Origin: Plectrocnemia conspersa
Taxonomy: Eukaryota; Arthropoda; Insecta; Trichoptera; Polycentropodidae
Reading direction: 5' to 3'
Assembly: GCA_009617715.1 (NCBI GenBank)
Contig: VTFK01000024.1
Span: forward strand, 1-64,000
DNA: 64,000 nucleotides
Translations under genes and position numbers: made by a program
The notes under the pieces: model-generated
What the model saw: the letters and a program-made list of their open reading frames with translations, nothing else
What the model was told of the DNA's origin: nothing
Databases searched by the model: none
In this document: positions 1-12,098 of the stretch, piece after piece
How positions within the stretch are numbered: position 1 is the stretch's first letter
Layout of the letters: each line of letters opens with the position of its first letter

Positions 1-329
1 AGGTGATGGAGTAAATTTGGCAGGTCTTAGATAAAAGTCTTTGCTGGCGTATCGAGTTGTATTATTGTCGGCTGTGATTTCGGTGGAGCAGCTGGGTTCT
101 GTCGTGATGTGTTTTAGTAATTATGTACAGCAGGTTGCTATATTCATAGGGACATCTATGAATTTTTTTTCGCTTTTAGTATATTCATAAAAAAAATATT
201 TATGATTTTAGCCACAGTAATTATTTTTTATTAATTTACTTAGGAACATTTTAACACCACATTCGTTATTCATCAGCATTTTTTTTAATTATATTAAATC
301 ATTATTGCATAAAAAGTGAAAATTTGTAA
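1..329. other. AT-rich flank, nothing recognised
   Basis: No coding frame or repeat could be supported. It lies immediately beyond the C-terminal end of the Tc1-like transposase relic and may include the 3' part of that element, but no terminal inverted repeat was found. Confidence 0.4.
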
Positions 330-1190
330 TATCGTATATTGCTGCAATTACAGCTTGTATACGTCGTGGCATACTCTCAATTCACATTTTTGCATTTTGC
401 CTTAGCTCAGGAGAGTGATGACGGTTTCGATGAGCTGCTGCTTGTTTATAATCAACCCCTTGCCTCTTCTCTTTGTGAGCCCTCAAAGGCTTTCATTAGG
501 GTTCATATCAAGAGAATTCCCTGACCATGGCAAAACCTGCACAATTTTTTCTCCTGCCTCATAGTTCCTTTCACGATGTGTGGGCACCCCATCCCCTTGG
601 AGGAGATGACTGAACACACCATGATACTGACAGGGTGTTTGACCGTCTAAATAAAATTTCTCCCTTGGGCCTAGTCATACGAACGATGATTTCTCCACCA
701 AAATTTAGAATGTAGACAGAAAAGCACACCTGAAAAAATATCATAATCACAAAATTGGATTTTTTAAAAACTTAAAAACTACTAAAATGATAGTTAGCCC
801 ATTTCAGTCCTCAGTAGTCTTGTATTTGTGTGATTTAGCTTATTCCACCGCTTTTTTCTCGTAGCTACCGTGAGGCCAGGTTTTTTAGCTGTACTGTACG
901 ATGACCCACGAGGTTCTCCTTAACAAATCTCATCTGGACTGTTCTTTTGGAGACTTTGATGCAGTTTTTCGTTGACTATGATTTTGAAGACAGACATATT
1001 TGATTTTGCTAATTACTAAGAGCAAGTTTTGCTCGATTTTTTTCATAATCCTGTTAACCACAGACTTCGAAACGCATTCAATTGCTGCTTTTCTTCTTTG
1101 CGATTGCTTGATGTTTAATAATAATGTTTTCACTTCTGCACATTTCCTTGAAGACGTGTCTGAAGACCTGGCAATGCTTAAAAACACAAT
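330..1190 (-). pseudogene. Tc1/mariner-superfamily transposase relic
   Basis: Read on the minus strand in several frames, this stretch gives the order of a Tc1-like transposase. A helix-turn-helix-like N-terminus lies at 1187-930. A degenerate catalytic-core segment around 730-600 includes a KHPVSIMV / VISSKG-like block in which a conserved W is replaced. The motif PWSGNSLDMNPNES, at about 485-530, corresponds to the family's conserved PWPGNSPDLNPIENLW. An MPRRIQAVIAA-like C-terminus lies at about 335-385. The first acidic position of the catalytic triad, expected in an FSDES-like motif, reads FSVYI. An internal deletion removes much of the QDGAPCH region, and there are several frameshifts and stops. 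It is an old inactive copy. The superfamily call is firm; the subfamily was not determined. Confidence 0.8.
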
Positions 1191-2560
1191 TTCCGGGTTA
1201 AAATGGCAAAACTATTAATTAAATTAAGTTACAAACAATAAACTTAACAAAATTGATAGATAATTATTAATGACTGACGTTTTTCTATAGCTAAACTGTT
1301 AAAAATCGTTAAAATAATTAATATACATTTTTTTATGAAACTCTCGATCACGTGTTTTCACAAAAATGTGGCTACGCGTAAATAATCTTAAATGTTTAAC
1401 AGATGTAACACTTTGCTAGTACTGCCACTTCTTAAAAGTTTCAGTGGTGATACCAGCAGCAAAAATAACAAAGAAATGACCATCAAAAACAACTTATTTA
1501 AAAATAGAGACAATGTAAACACGAAAACCACAAAATATTGGTACTATCTCTATTAATTTGGCAACCCACTGTAAGTGCAGTTTCTTGGCTTTTCTCTGTT
1601 GCTGTGACTCCATGGGGTCTCCGTGTCGTTTTTTTACATCTCCGCTGGTTTATTTCTATCATCTTCTAGCGTCTCTCCTTTCATGGTTTGCTAGAACTGG
1701 TTCAAGATTACTCTGGCGAATCGCAGATAAAGATGTTTGTGAACTAATTGCATCCCTTATTGGACATACTCTCACAATATGTTCACGCCTTTAGAGAAAT
1801 AATTCATATGAAAATTCCAGCGATCGATAACCTAAGAGCCAAATAACAACAGTAATGTGCACGGGTTAAATTGTGTTTACTAGCGCACGTCATTTCCACA
1901 TACATTACCTTAACAAGTACTTTTTCAGCGGTAATTATGGGTGGTGAGCTATTATGAGATCCGTACAATAATTATAATTATTAACAAAATTATTTGGTCA
2001 CAAGATCTCTCTTTCATTGTGTTGTAAATATACTGTGTATGGATCTACTCTTAAGATGGATTGATCTCACCTTTCTTTTGTACGAATAGGGTCGTTAGGG
2101 TGATCTCTAAATTGTAATAAATTGTGTAGTTGGTTGAAATCTTTACATGCTTTTAATTTACCTTATTCAAAGAATATCATCTAATAATACATTTAAGAAA
2201 TCAAATTTATCCATCTGCAAACTGAGAGAATCTAAGAATGGATTGAATCTTTCAGTATGTTTATTAAATAATAAAAACATATTTTATAAATTATGCGACA
2301 ATATTCATATTTTTTACTTATATGAATTAATATGTATAACAGATTTATTTATGTGACTTACTACAATATTTTGGCCAAGGCTGTACATAAAAATCACAAA
2401 AAATTATTAACTTAGCTTAGTTTTTATATTGTACTAAATTTATTTGCACTAAATCTTTGGATTTGCATTTTCGTAAAGTAAGAAAAACTTAAATAATTCG
2501 TTTAGGTTGTATTATTTCTAACATACGGTTATACATAGCCACCAGTAAATCATCCACAAA
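1191..2560. other. Non-coding stretch, nothing firm
   Basis: Mostly AT-rich. The segment around 1560-1800 is less AT-rich and carries a 78-codon plus-strand frame rich in Cys, Ser and Leu, but I recognise no domain and see no splice or promoter context. It could be an old repeat. No function is proposed. Confidence 0.3.
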
Positions 2561-3110
2561 AGTATGTACATTACACACAACAAACTTTACAAGAATTCCA
2601 ACCCAATTCGCACACCACAATAGCAACGTTGATGTGCGTTAATTAATTTTCGAAAAGAAACTCGTGCAAATGGCAGACTGTCAGTTGGTTTCCGGTTAAG
2701 TCGGCCGAGATGTGTACACCAAAGTAGTATACCTACCTATCCAAAACAATGGAGTCTCAAACTTAAACCATACCGGTCTATTGTCGGAGGGAAAACAACC
2801 ACCACCGGTTGGTCACATTCAGACCCTAGACACGAGTATTCTATTTAACTTGGAAGCTCTTTGGGAATCCCATGAGTGCTAAGACGATCTCGTCCATCAA
2901 TTTGCTCCTTTATAAAACCGGACTCATAATTTAGAAGTTAGCTAGTTTAGCACTCACACGTGAATGCCGTCGGGTTACATTAAACAAAATTAAAACTGTG
3001 TGCATCTCGGCAGCTATGGAAATAATCCATTAAGTGGATGCGGCAAACTTTCAGAGCTAACTTTAAGCCCGTAAGGATTAGGATAGCTCGAGTGCAAACC
3101 TAGATGCTTA
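2560..3110. other. Higher-complexity non-coding island
   Basis: About 550 bp with clearly higher GC and sequence complexity than the flanks, no ORF above about 60 codons, and no transposon signature that I can see. In an AT-rich insect genome such islands are candidates for conserved regulatory DNA. A TTTATAAAA TATA-like string lies near 2910. Function is inferred from composition only. Confidence 0.3.
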
Positions 3111-3786
3111 AACTTTAAATTGGTATTTGTGTACAATGCATAGTTAAAAAATATTGAGTAAATTTTTCGAGAATGATTTAAATTAATGAATGAATATTTT
3201 TATTAATAATAATATAAGCAACGCGGATTAGATAAATCTTTTATCATTTAAGAAAAAAAGTAAAATATAATAAAACAAGTACTATATTTTACACATATTA
3301 AAAGAAAGATCTTGGGTTTTTTAAATGACCTAAACGAATATTTTTGGTACTATTTGGAGAATCATAATAATAATTCGTAATATTCGAAATAATACTAAAC
3401 ATATTCTGAAGTGCCTTAAAGTTTTTTTTTTCATTTCATATATTGCCTTAGCACAGCAGTGAATCACTTAAACTTTTCAATTTTATAGGGGCGATTTAAA
3501 AATATTGTACCTTATCTCTAAGATATGTTATATTTATCAATGATCTCGTAAAAATTATTCCTCAAAAAGTTTGCTTGTTATTATTATTGAAAAGACAAAT
3601 AGATTAAACTCGCGGTCTTGTAAGTGGTCTACTAGAACTCTTTTTCCACTGTAGAGGTAGTTAAGTATTCTCAAATATATATTAAAGTTCTGTAAAAATC
3701 CATTAAGGGACATTTATATTCTATTATTCATATTCAAAGATCCTTTTTAAAAAACATTCTCAAACCTATCTAAACGCTCTTAATGA
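3111..3786. other. AT-rich spacer
   Basis: Low-complexity AT-rich DNA with no coding, RNA or repeat signal, lying before the left end of the 2.3 kb inverted-repeat element. Confidence 0.4.
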
Positions 3787-4098
3787 GTAATAAGGGTTTA
3801 ACCTCGGAATGAAAGATAACAAGCTGAAATTTTGCACAGACCTTTGTTTTGGCGTTCTAAATATATGGTGAAAAGTCTCAAAAGATATCGTGTCTGCTAA
3901 TCAAGATATTAAAGGTCAAAGGTCATAAAAATCGTTTTTTGCAAATATCTCGCCTCTTTTGCGTCGCATGTCATTAGATGTTTTACAAAACTTATAGAAA
4001 ATAAAATTTTCTACAAGTTTGTTTTAATTTATTTCTTCGTATGGTTAATGGTTTTCGAGATATAGCGCGGGGAGTGGGAAGCGCGCATCCGTTTATAG
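3787..4098 (+). repeat. Left terminal inverted repeat
   Basis: Pairs with 5808-6119 over roughly 310 bp with scattered substitutions and small indels. The pairing is clearest at the outer 50 bp (from AACCTCGGAATG) and at the inner edge (CATCCGTTTATAG). Confidence 0.8.
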
Positions 4099-4129
4099 GA
4101 TAACGCTATGTAAACTACGGAGCCAGAGT

Positions 4130-5675
4130 TACCTGTACATTCTTCCACAGTTTCGTAGAAAACATCGCAAATTGTTATCTGCTGAATGAACCCATCTAAA
4201 AGCATTATAACTTTCAATCTCTATATCTTCAAAATCATCATCGATAATGCAAAAAGTAATACGTATGACCTCTGATACTTCTTGCAAAAGCGGGACCATC
4301 CAACATTTTGTCGACAGAATTTGATGCATAAATTGTACTGAGAGCTTCCTTGATTCCGCTTCCATTCATTATATACCCTATGCATCCAATAAAAGACATA
4401 AGCATATGAAAGCCTCCTAGTTTCACAACTACTCTGGACAAGTCTGAGCTAGCATCTGAAGCTGCTACGATTTCACGTGCTTTTATGTACAACGGCTGAT
4501 CAAAAGTTATTAAGCATGTTCTTTGTTCATGTTTCTTGGCAGTGTTTATAGCACACTGTAATGTAGTGTAAATTGTGTCCATATTACTCACAGGATGATG
4601 AATAAAAGTAAGAAACAGAACCCGAGAAGTTACAAAGTTCTCACTGTTTTTTGTAAGTTGTTCAATAAATCCATTCCACCCTGGCAACGGTGAGATATTT
4701 TTCCACTTTCCGTACTTCCACAACAAAATCAACTACATTAAATATTTGTTCGGTTAGTTCTTCACATCATTAAAATTTTGAACTTGAATCTTTGCTCAAT
4801 CCGGGTATGACATGATTTTCATACACTAGAAGGGGTATATGTGATAGTGCTGCTAACTCCTTTGCACTTTTGGTTTTGTTGTAAATTTCTTTATGCGGTC
4901 ATCAGGATATAACTTCAGATTTTGAAGTTATTATTTTTATCATTCCCATTATATGAACAGTATTATAGCCATCAAGAGTATAAATATTTTCTGCATTATC
5001 TGCTGCATACTGTACTAAGGCACTTGACTATGATGGTTGATTACGAGGCTGTGGGTGATAAACAGCTGAAATTTAACATTTTACAGTATCACTATATGAA
5101 GCGAAAAAACCTAAACTTGACAAAACATCCGAAAGTCTTTTGATGTTTGGCCTATCTGTATTTTTTCTATGAAGAAATACAGATAGGCCTATTAATAACT
5201 GCGAAGAAAAGGACCGTTTTCGTATGGAAGTCATTATAGCATGACTTATAGCTGTGTATTTCGTTTTAAAATGCCACGTCTTTCCTTTTCTGTTCTTTAT
5301 AATAACTTCTTGCAGAAAATATAATAAAGTTTTTGGAATTTCTTCATTAATATTTTACTCGGGGCGGATAATACTTGGTCTCAACAACAGAAGATCGAAT
5401 ATCTTCTCTAATAATCGCCGCAGCAGCTTCCACTATGCGCAAGTGTTTTTCTTCCGAAGTGCTTTTTTTATTTTCATACCAAGCTATGGATAAAACTTGG
5501 CTTGAGACATCGAAAAAAGAAAAATAGGAATGATCCAATTCGTTATAACTATAATATCAGTTAAATATTTTTAATTTGGAAATGATCTTATCATTCGGTA
5601 CATACTCCGTAAGGACATCTATCAACTCTTTAATTTTTTCGCACAAATTTCTTGTCGAGCAATATTTCATTTTTA
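4130..5675 (-). pseudogene. Decayed element-encoded gene, conserved family not identified
   Basis: Minus-strand reading gives consecutive conserved-looking blocks interrupted by stops and frameshifts. The first, from about 5671, is a Met-initiated segment with one in-frame stop, running through SFFDVSSQVLSIAWYENKK and ending near 5347. A block around 5030-4920 reads DNAENIYTLDGYNTVHIMG. The block at 4900-4765 includes ELAALSHIPLLVYENHVIPG. The longest block, 164 codons at 4732-4238, includes TFDQPLYIKAREIVA, LGGFHMLMSFIGCIGYIMN and TIYASNSVDKMLDG. From memory, this GGFHMLMSF...GSGI architecture recurs in multicopy uncharacterised proteins of insects and cnidarians, but I could not check that. 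The position between long TIRs suggests an element gene, possibly the transposase or an accessory protein. This copy cannot be functional. Confidence 0.65.
5149..5189. repeat. Perfect 15 bp stem hairpin inside the element
   Basis: GGCCTATCTGTATTT at 5149-5163 is the exact reverse complement of 5175-5189, with an 11 nt loop. It sits within the decayed gene and may mark a small foldback insertion or an inverted duplication. Confidence 0.7.
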
Positions 5676-5807
5676 ATTCCTAATAATACAATGAAGAAAG
5701 TAATAAAATTATTGTTCAAACGACTTGCCAAGACCACTTTTTTTCACGATTGTTTACTTTTTTCAAAGCTTATACCAAGTTAAGCAGGTAGAAATACTCG
5801 CTGGATT

Positions 5808-6119
5808 CTATAAACGGATGTACGCCTCCCACTCTTCGTGCTATATCTCAAAAACGGTTGATGATACAAAACAAATATATTAACTAAACTTTTAGATAAT
5901 TTTATGCTTTACAAGTTTTATGAAGCATCTAATGACGTGCAACGCATAAAACGCGAGATATTTGCAAAAAAACAAATTTTGTGACCTTTGACCTTTGATA
6001 TCTTAATTAGCAGACACGATATTTTATGAGACTTTTCACCCTGTCCTTAGAACATCAAAACGAAGGTCTGTGCAAAATTTCAGCTTGGTATCTTTCATTC
6101 CGAGGTTTAGCCTTTATTT
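5808..6119 (-). repeat. Right terminal inverted repeat
   Basis: Reverse complement partner of 3787-4098. The outermost recognisable bases are CCGAGGTTTAGCCT, and the inner edge is CTATAAACGGATG. Confidence 0.8.
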
Positions 6120-7700
6120 CGCCTTATTTGACTGGACTACTATGTTTTAATTGATTTCATAACACTATATAACCATATTTACCAGATGGAACGCCAAAAA
6201 ATCATCCCTTGTTTAATCACTTGAGTGATATTTTCAACAACCATACCGCTACTGAAAGTGTGTTTTGAGATTTTAATACGAATAACATCAAAACAATAAT
6301 TACTTCTAATGTAAAATGTGAAAAAAGTTCAAAGTTCGTAAAAAAAAGTAAGGCTGTAACAGTGTGAGCCATGAATCTATTAAACCACAATGAAATGTTA
6401 CATTTTAAGTTGTTACAAAAGTGTCATTAGATTGATTTCTTGTTAGTTTTACAAAAAAATATTTGTAATAGACAGCGAATACGATATGCATAATTAATAA
6501 ATTTAATTTAATTTTATAATAAATTTTAATAATAAAAAATATATAGAATTTACATGTATTTTGCATTAATCATTTTTATATTAATATTTTTCGGAACAAA
6601 TTTATTTAGGTTTTCATTATTAATTATAGGAAAATTTTCTTTGATTTATGAGTATTTTAAAATTCGAACACATTTTTGGAACTAATGACGCTCGTAAATC
6701 AAGGTTCTATTGTATATAAATTATTTTACTCGTTTTTCTACTTAATTAATTGTCATTAATTATAATGCTTATTAAATATCTAAAATATGTTACAATATTC
6801 GTTTCATGTTATTATAAATTACATATTTGTATTAAAAGTGAGCCCAAAATATCCTCAGAAATTGATAACAAGGCATCTGTTATAAATATAATTAAAAAAT
6901 ATTTTTAATAATTACTCATTGTTCGTATATTAAATTCAATATAAAATATTTTTTTTGTATGAATTATTTTTATTTTTAATGGTGCGCAGTTACCAATTTC
7001 TTATATTGTAAAGCTATAGAATTATTAAATTACATAAAACACTTAAATTAATTTGACTCTTTAGAAAGCAAAGCCATTAAAATAATACTCTTACTAAATG
7101 AAAACAATAGAGACTTATGCTATATTAAAAACTTTTCTGTGTAAAAATATTACAAAATTCAATTAATATTATAAATAATAATAATAATAATAAATATATA
7201 GTATATATTCAAGATATAGACGCATGTATATATGTGTTTAATATATTCAGTTTTAATTAATAAGCTAAAGTAATTACGGTAAATTATTATTATATGTATA
7301 CATATCAATTACTTTTACGTTTATTTATAAGTCTTCAAATCTCTACCTAAAATATGTCAGATTTGTATTTAGGATATTAAATCATTTTGCTTAAGTTAGT
7401 TTAAAAAACATAGAAATTTTTAATTCGAGTGGGTGGATTACTGTGCGAAATCGCAACAAACTTTAGATGGTTTTCAAAATATTTTTGAGAGTTTCGCGTT
7501 TTATTTTTGTTTCGTTTTCAAGAAATCTTTATAGCATTCAGTATTTTCCGTTAAAAAATTAAGCGTCTGGGTCTTACATATAGCCTTAGGAAGTTAAAGG
7601 CGGATTGTTCTTAAGATTTCGATTTGGTTTTAGATTTTATTTTGGAAAGTTGCGAAATCAGTTTCACTGCTCCTCTTAAGCTTATTTTATTATCTTTTAT
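6120..7700. other. AT-rich desert with (AAT)n tract
   Basis: Very AT-rich DNA without coding frames. A short (TAA)n microsatellite lies at about 7173-7192. The last 250 bp before 7700 may contain further decayed LINE sequence leading into the RT relic, but no motif is clear there. Confidence 0.4.
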
Positions 7701-8725
7701 ATTATAAACCTTATTCTTTTCTGATATAGAAATACACTAAAGTTACTCAAGAACTATAGACGAGTCTGTAGTCAGTTCCTGATAAACTTTTCGAAATAAT
7801 TATCTATAGTTATGTCTTCACCCCTTTCGACAAGTTTTATTGTGCCAAAAAAATGTTTTTCGTCCCTTTAAAAAGCTTTTGACAAAGTTTTTTGTGATGG
7901 GTTATAAGTGAAACTATGCTCAGATAATCTAAATTTATGATTTTTAAGTTATTTAAGTGATCGCAAATAATTCTTAACCTACATATAGTGTCCAATTTTC
8001 GAAAGAATATTTTTCCCTTTCTAGGTGTTTCTCAATGGTCCAACCTTATAAATGACAGATACAGCAGTTAAAAATTCCAGGTTTTATTTGCATGCTGATG
8101 ATTTTAAATTGTTATTATGCATTAGATGTGGCGAACTTTTTGTCTCTACAAAGTAATTTAGATTCTCTGTGGAGATGAGCTTCCATCAATTTTCTGCTTT
8201 TTAGTGTCGAAAAATATCATATTATGCAATTTTTTAATATAATTCATTATCAGAATATTCCTGAAGACTCGGTGGGAAAATTTTGACTAGAGATACTTCC
8301 ACTAACGATTTCTGGAGCTTTTTTCTACACGTAAACGACATATGCGCAAAATGTTTCGGGATGTTCGACTTAGTTTTAAAGAACACGTTTTACTTTAACG
8401 ATTCGTCTGATATTTAACCTTATAGCACTTTAATTCAAAGCGTTCTTAAGTCTAGATTTATAATTTAGAAATCTCAAGTACCTTTGGATACATTATTTAG
8501 AGGATATTTTATTAATATCCGTAAAATTGGGATACGATTCGCAAAAAGTTTTAGTTAAGAATTTCTTTACACCACTTAAGGTAACCGTTGACAAACTAAT
8601 ACTTTAATTTTGAAATGTTCCAGAACGTTTTATTTAAGAGTAACGATCGCGTACTCATAGTCGCCATCCAATGCTGACATTGCACTATTAATGTCAGCTA
8701 TGAGGAGATGGTGCGGTTCATATCA
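7700..8725 (+). pseudogene. Non-LTR retrotransposon (jockey/CR1-like) reverse transcriptase relic
   Basis: Three diagnostic RT blocks appear in the right order on the plus strand. KAFDKVFCDG at 7873-7902 matches the family's FSKAFDKV block. GVSQWSNL at about 8024-8047 matches GVPQGSNLGP. LHADDFKLLL at 8088-8117 is the catalytic YADD box with Tyr changed to His. Preceding text (a SQFLINFSK-like stretch near 7770) resembles the block before the palm domain. The far end, 8641-8720, encodes NVSYEEMVRF, matching the C-terminal VSYEELLQLV of the LINE copy at 48418. Stops, frameshifts and internal deletions are numerous, so it is an old copy. The clade beyond jockey/CR1-like is uncertain. Confidence 0.65.
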
Positions 8726-10240
8726 ATAAATTTTAATTTATTTTTTAAATAATACTATGTATTATTTTTAATTTTAATAAATAGATAACTTATTTTTATT
8801 TTTTTGTAATTATTGCATAGATCTGCCTATGTAATCATAGCACTTAAAAAAATAAGATGAGAATTAAATTTGTACTTTTTTATTATTGCCGATTATATCT
8901 TTAAATGAGTATAAATTTAAAAAAATATATTTGAAGGTAACATACTTAGCATATAAAATGAAATGAACCATTTATATTGCTTTTTTCATTACATATCCGA
9001 GAATTTTATGTGACCTACTTGATATTTTTTTAACATGTCGTTAAAATTCAACTTGTTGGCAAACATAGTACACATTATTTTTATTTGCACAGTATTTTTA
9101 TACCATATTTGTTACAAATATGGATATAATATAATATACATGTATATAACCGTTTATACAATAATTCCCCGATGCTCCTGTATTTCAAAACCAAGCGCTT
9201 TTTTCTCTGTATTTGATTAAAATAAAATATCGTTCTTTCACGTCATTATATTATTATATTATATATTTCTTCAGTGGCAAACACGCCCAGCCATTAAGCG
9301 TAATGATGCCCTCGGCTTGTCTTCTTATAAAATACATCTACTTATTTATAAACGAAGATGGCGAGAATACACAAGTGCAAATGCCGTCCCGCCAATGAAA
9401 AGATTCTAAAGTCCGCTAGAAAGACGCCTCTGGCAACTTTTCTTTCATTTTCCTAAGAAGAATGTGTCTACAGGTAATTTGCGACAACCGTGCTCTGAGC
9501 TGACGAAATGGCTGACTGGTATTTTGTGAATATTTTGCGGAATATGCGAATAAACACATTTATAAAAAGCTAATTTTGTAAAGCTCAAATACGCTTATTC
9601 TCAGAAGCGGCTTCAATGTGTCTGCTTTGTTGTTTGACATATTTGGTAATATATATAATACAAGCTAATTAAAGTATATCTATTTTTGATTGCACATCAA
9701 AATCTAATATAAACATATAGCCAAAACATTAACGATAATTTTAATTACATATGCAGTAACTTACAGATTAACACCATAAGATTATTATGATTAATATTAC
9801 ATTAATGAAAAGCACATGGAATGAGCTTTATTATAATGTACTTATTTTACATGTATTATACAGCTTATTAATATTACAAAAAATACTTTAAACGCTATAT
9901 TTTATTATCAGGAAAATTATTTTTATTCATTACCGAATTAATGGATAATTAAGTACAAAATAATATTTTTATCATTGAACAAATATAAAATTCGCTAGCT
10001 CTAGAAATCAATGGTAATTTATAAATAATACATTCTAGTTGTGTTTGATAATTATAGTTTATCCCTATTGTATATTTTGGATTTATTTTTTTGGCATACA
10101 CTTACAAAAGTTTAAAATTATCTATAGTACAAGATCAATATCATATAGCTTCAAGTAAACTTATATAATGTTCCTATTTTAACGAGCCCAATACCTCTCT
10201 ATATATGTATTCGAAAGGTAATAAATAAATCTAGTTAAAT
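8726..10240. other. AT-rich stretch with one mixed-composition patch
   Basis: Mostly AT-rich desert. A patch at about 9275-9530 is less AT-rich and contains GCCCTCGGCTT near 9308; the same 11-mer occurs near 47183. No coding frame is convincing. Nothing else is recognised. Confidence 0.35.
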
Positions 10241-10249
10241 TTAATTGCC

Positions 10250-10650
10250 ATAAAAACGTTATAAAGCACGCCATAACGCATTCCTGCACCGAACACAACT
10301 TTGTAAGCGCAATAAAGCGGACACTACACTCTCCAATAAAATTTGCTCCATTTTATTGGATTACTTCTGTCTGGTGACTTTTTACCCTTTGCAGATTCAA
10401 TCACACCACTTCGTCGCTCTGAATATAGCCACTACTTATATGGATACGCAATCTGGTGCGTTCTCCGGATATTTGACTAATTATCATAACAGATCGCATT
10501 TCAAAGGAAAACGCAATTAGCCGTCGTGCTATGAGACCCCACCCCTTTGTACACGGTTATTAATTAAAACGCTCTAATTAGACAAAGACGGTCGAGTTAA
10601 TTTAGCTCAAAACACCCCGAGCGGGAATTTATGAAGTAATTCAATTAAGC
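10250..10650. other. Higher-GC non-coding island
   Basis: Roughly 400 bp of balanced composition between AT-rich flanks, without a usable ORF or transposon ends. It is a candidate conserved non-coding element. No splice site or promoter motif stood out. Confidence 0.3.
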
Positions 10651-10799
10651 TAAAACCAACGAACGTATGTTGGCTTTGTTATATAATAGCTATTAAATAT
10701 ATTTTTATTTCAATCACAAGCTTTTGATTAAAAAATCGAAAAGTTATCTTTACATTGATTGTTGAAGTTTGTCAATCTGCGGCTCTCTTATTAAAACTG

Positions 10800-11130
10800 C
10801 TGCTTAGACAGTAAGCTCTGGTCTGTCTATCAATTTTACCTTACTCATTATATCCCTTTTCACTCTTCTTAAGACCTTTTTTAGCACAATCTGGTTATCG
10901 TTGATTTTTAAATCAAAGGCTAACTCTACATCGATTATCAAAGCTTGGCCTTTTTTGTTTCTTAGACTAAAAACCATCCATCTGTAAACTCTCGTCTGTA
11001 AATCGCTTCTACCTGACACATTACATCTCTTTTCACTCTTCTTAGGATCTCCTCAAAACAATCTAATTTCCATGTAATTTCATCATCACTGTCCGCATTT
11101 CTTCTGGAATTTTATAATATGATGCTTGAC
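10800..11130 (-). repeat. Diverged tandem duplication with coding-like minus-strand frames
   Basis: Two adjacent copies of about 90-110 bp (about 10805-10910 and 10985-11085) share the 17-mer CTTTTCACTCTTCTTAG plus flanking similarity. On the minus strand both encode the same type of peptide: EILRRVKRDVMCQVEAIYRRE in the upstream copy and KVLRRVKRDIMSKVKLIDRPE in the downstream one. The downstream copy lies in a 71-codon open frame (11019-10804). The copies are in different frames, so this is a fragment of a decayed gene, possibly of a mobile element or of a repeat protein. I do not recognise the family. Confidence 0.5.
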
Positions 11131-12098
11131 ATTTTTTTAATTGTTTTTTTAATTCAGCAGACCGCCCTGTGGAATAATCGTATTAAATAAATACATATAT
11201 TTATATGGGTTTTGCATTTAAATTTTGAAATAAAAAATTAGCTAAGTTTAGAAAGATTACCTATTATTTTAAATGCACTAAAATTGTAATGTTTGATGTA
11301 AATTCTCTTATATCATATATTTAAATAAATTTTATGATTCAATAATACTTTTTTAGGTTTGTAATAGATATGTATTATACAATTCAAAACTTTTATTATA
11401 AAAAATTAGAATGGTTGAAACCCCCTGAAAAGTATATAAATAATGCATTTAAAAAATGTGTACATTGATTTGCTTGATCATAACTTTTTCCATAACCATA
11501 CAAAAATAAATATTTTTTTAACGCGCGACGTCGTTTCGCCCGTAACAAAATACGTCTAGCAAAGTCAAGGAATAAACAGTAACAAAAACTACGCTATATG
11601 GGGGAACGCTATAGGAGGGACTGCCGGACTTGTATTTCTATGTGTGACCACAGCGGCCGGTGGTCAATCGGCTGATGTTATGTACTTTATATTACCGACT
11701 TAAAACGCATGGCACACGACAAACAATTAAAAAAATATTGGTCGGGGTAGAAAGGGTTGAAAATAAGTAGAAGACAGTCAATTTTCGACTATGCTTAAAA
11801 TTTTCCGACTTCACACGTCTGGTTTTTTATGAAATATTTTTTTTTCTGATATAAAAAAAAAGTTTATTATATAATTATCTAATAGTCAACTTATAATATG
11901 CGTCGAAGCTTTTTTTTAATAAAAATGGTGCCGGAACTCACTTCTTGTCAAGCATTTTAAAATTAAATTTAAAGCAGCTTTTTCTATGCCATAAAAAATT
12001 AGACAAAATTTATTTTATTTCTAAGTGATTTATTTATTTTAAAATTTATTGATATAAGAGTATTATTCAAAGTATAGTTAAATCGAATTTTAATCAAT
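11131..12098. other. AT-rich DNA with a GC-rich patch at 11520-11790
   Basis: The patch begins with ACGCGCGACGTCGTTTCGCC and is much richer in CpG than its surroundings. No coding frame, TIR or RNA gene could be supported. It could be a regulatory island or an unrecognised old transposon. Confidence 0.3.

Larger units (their letters stand above)
3787..6119 (-). mobile_element. 2.3 kb DNA transposon-like element with ~310 bp terminal inverted repeats
   Basis: The left end (about 3787-4098) and the right end (about 5808-6119) are long imperfect inverted repeats. Both contain the shared blocks AACCTCGGAATGAAAGATA, TTTTGCACAGACCT, GATATTAAAGGTCAAAGGTCA-like and CATCCGTTTATAG. They enclose a minus-strand gene relic. 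Architecture with hundreds of bp of TIR and a single internal gene is typical of a cut-and-paste DNA transposon. I could not define a clean target-site duplication: AT-rich TAA/TTA bases flank both ends. I cannot assign the superfamily from sequence alone. Confidence 0.75.
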
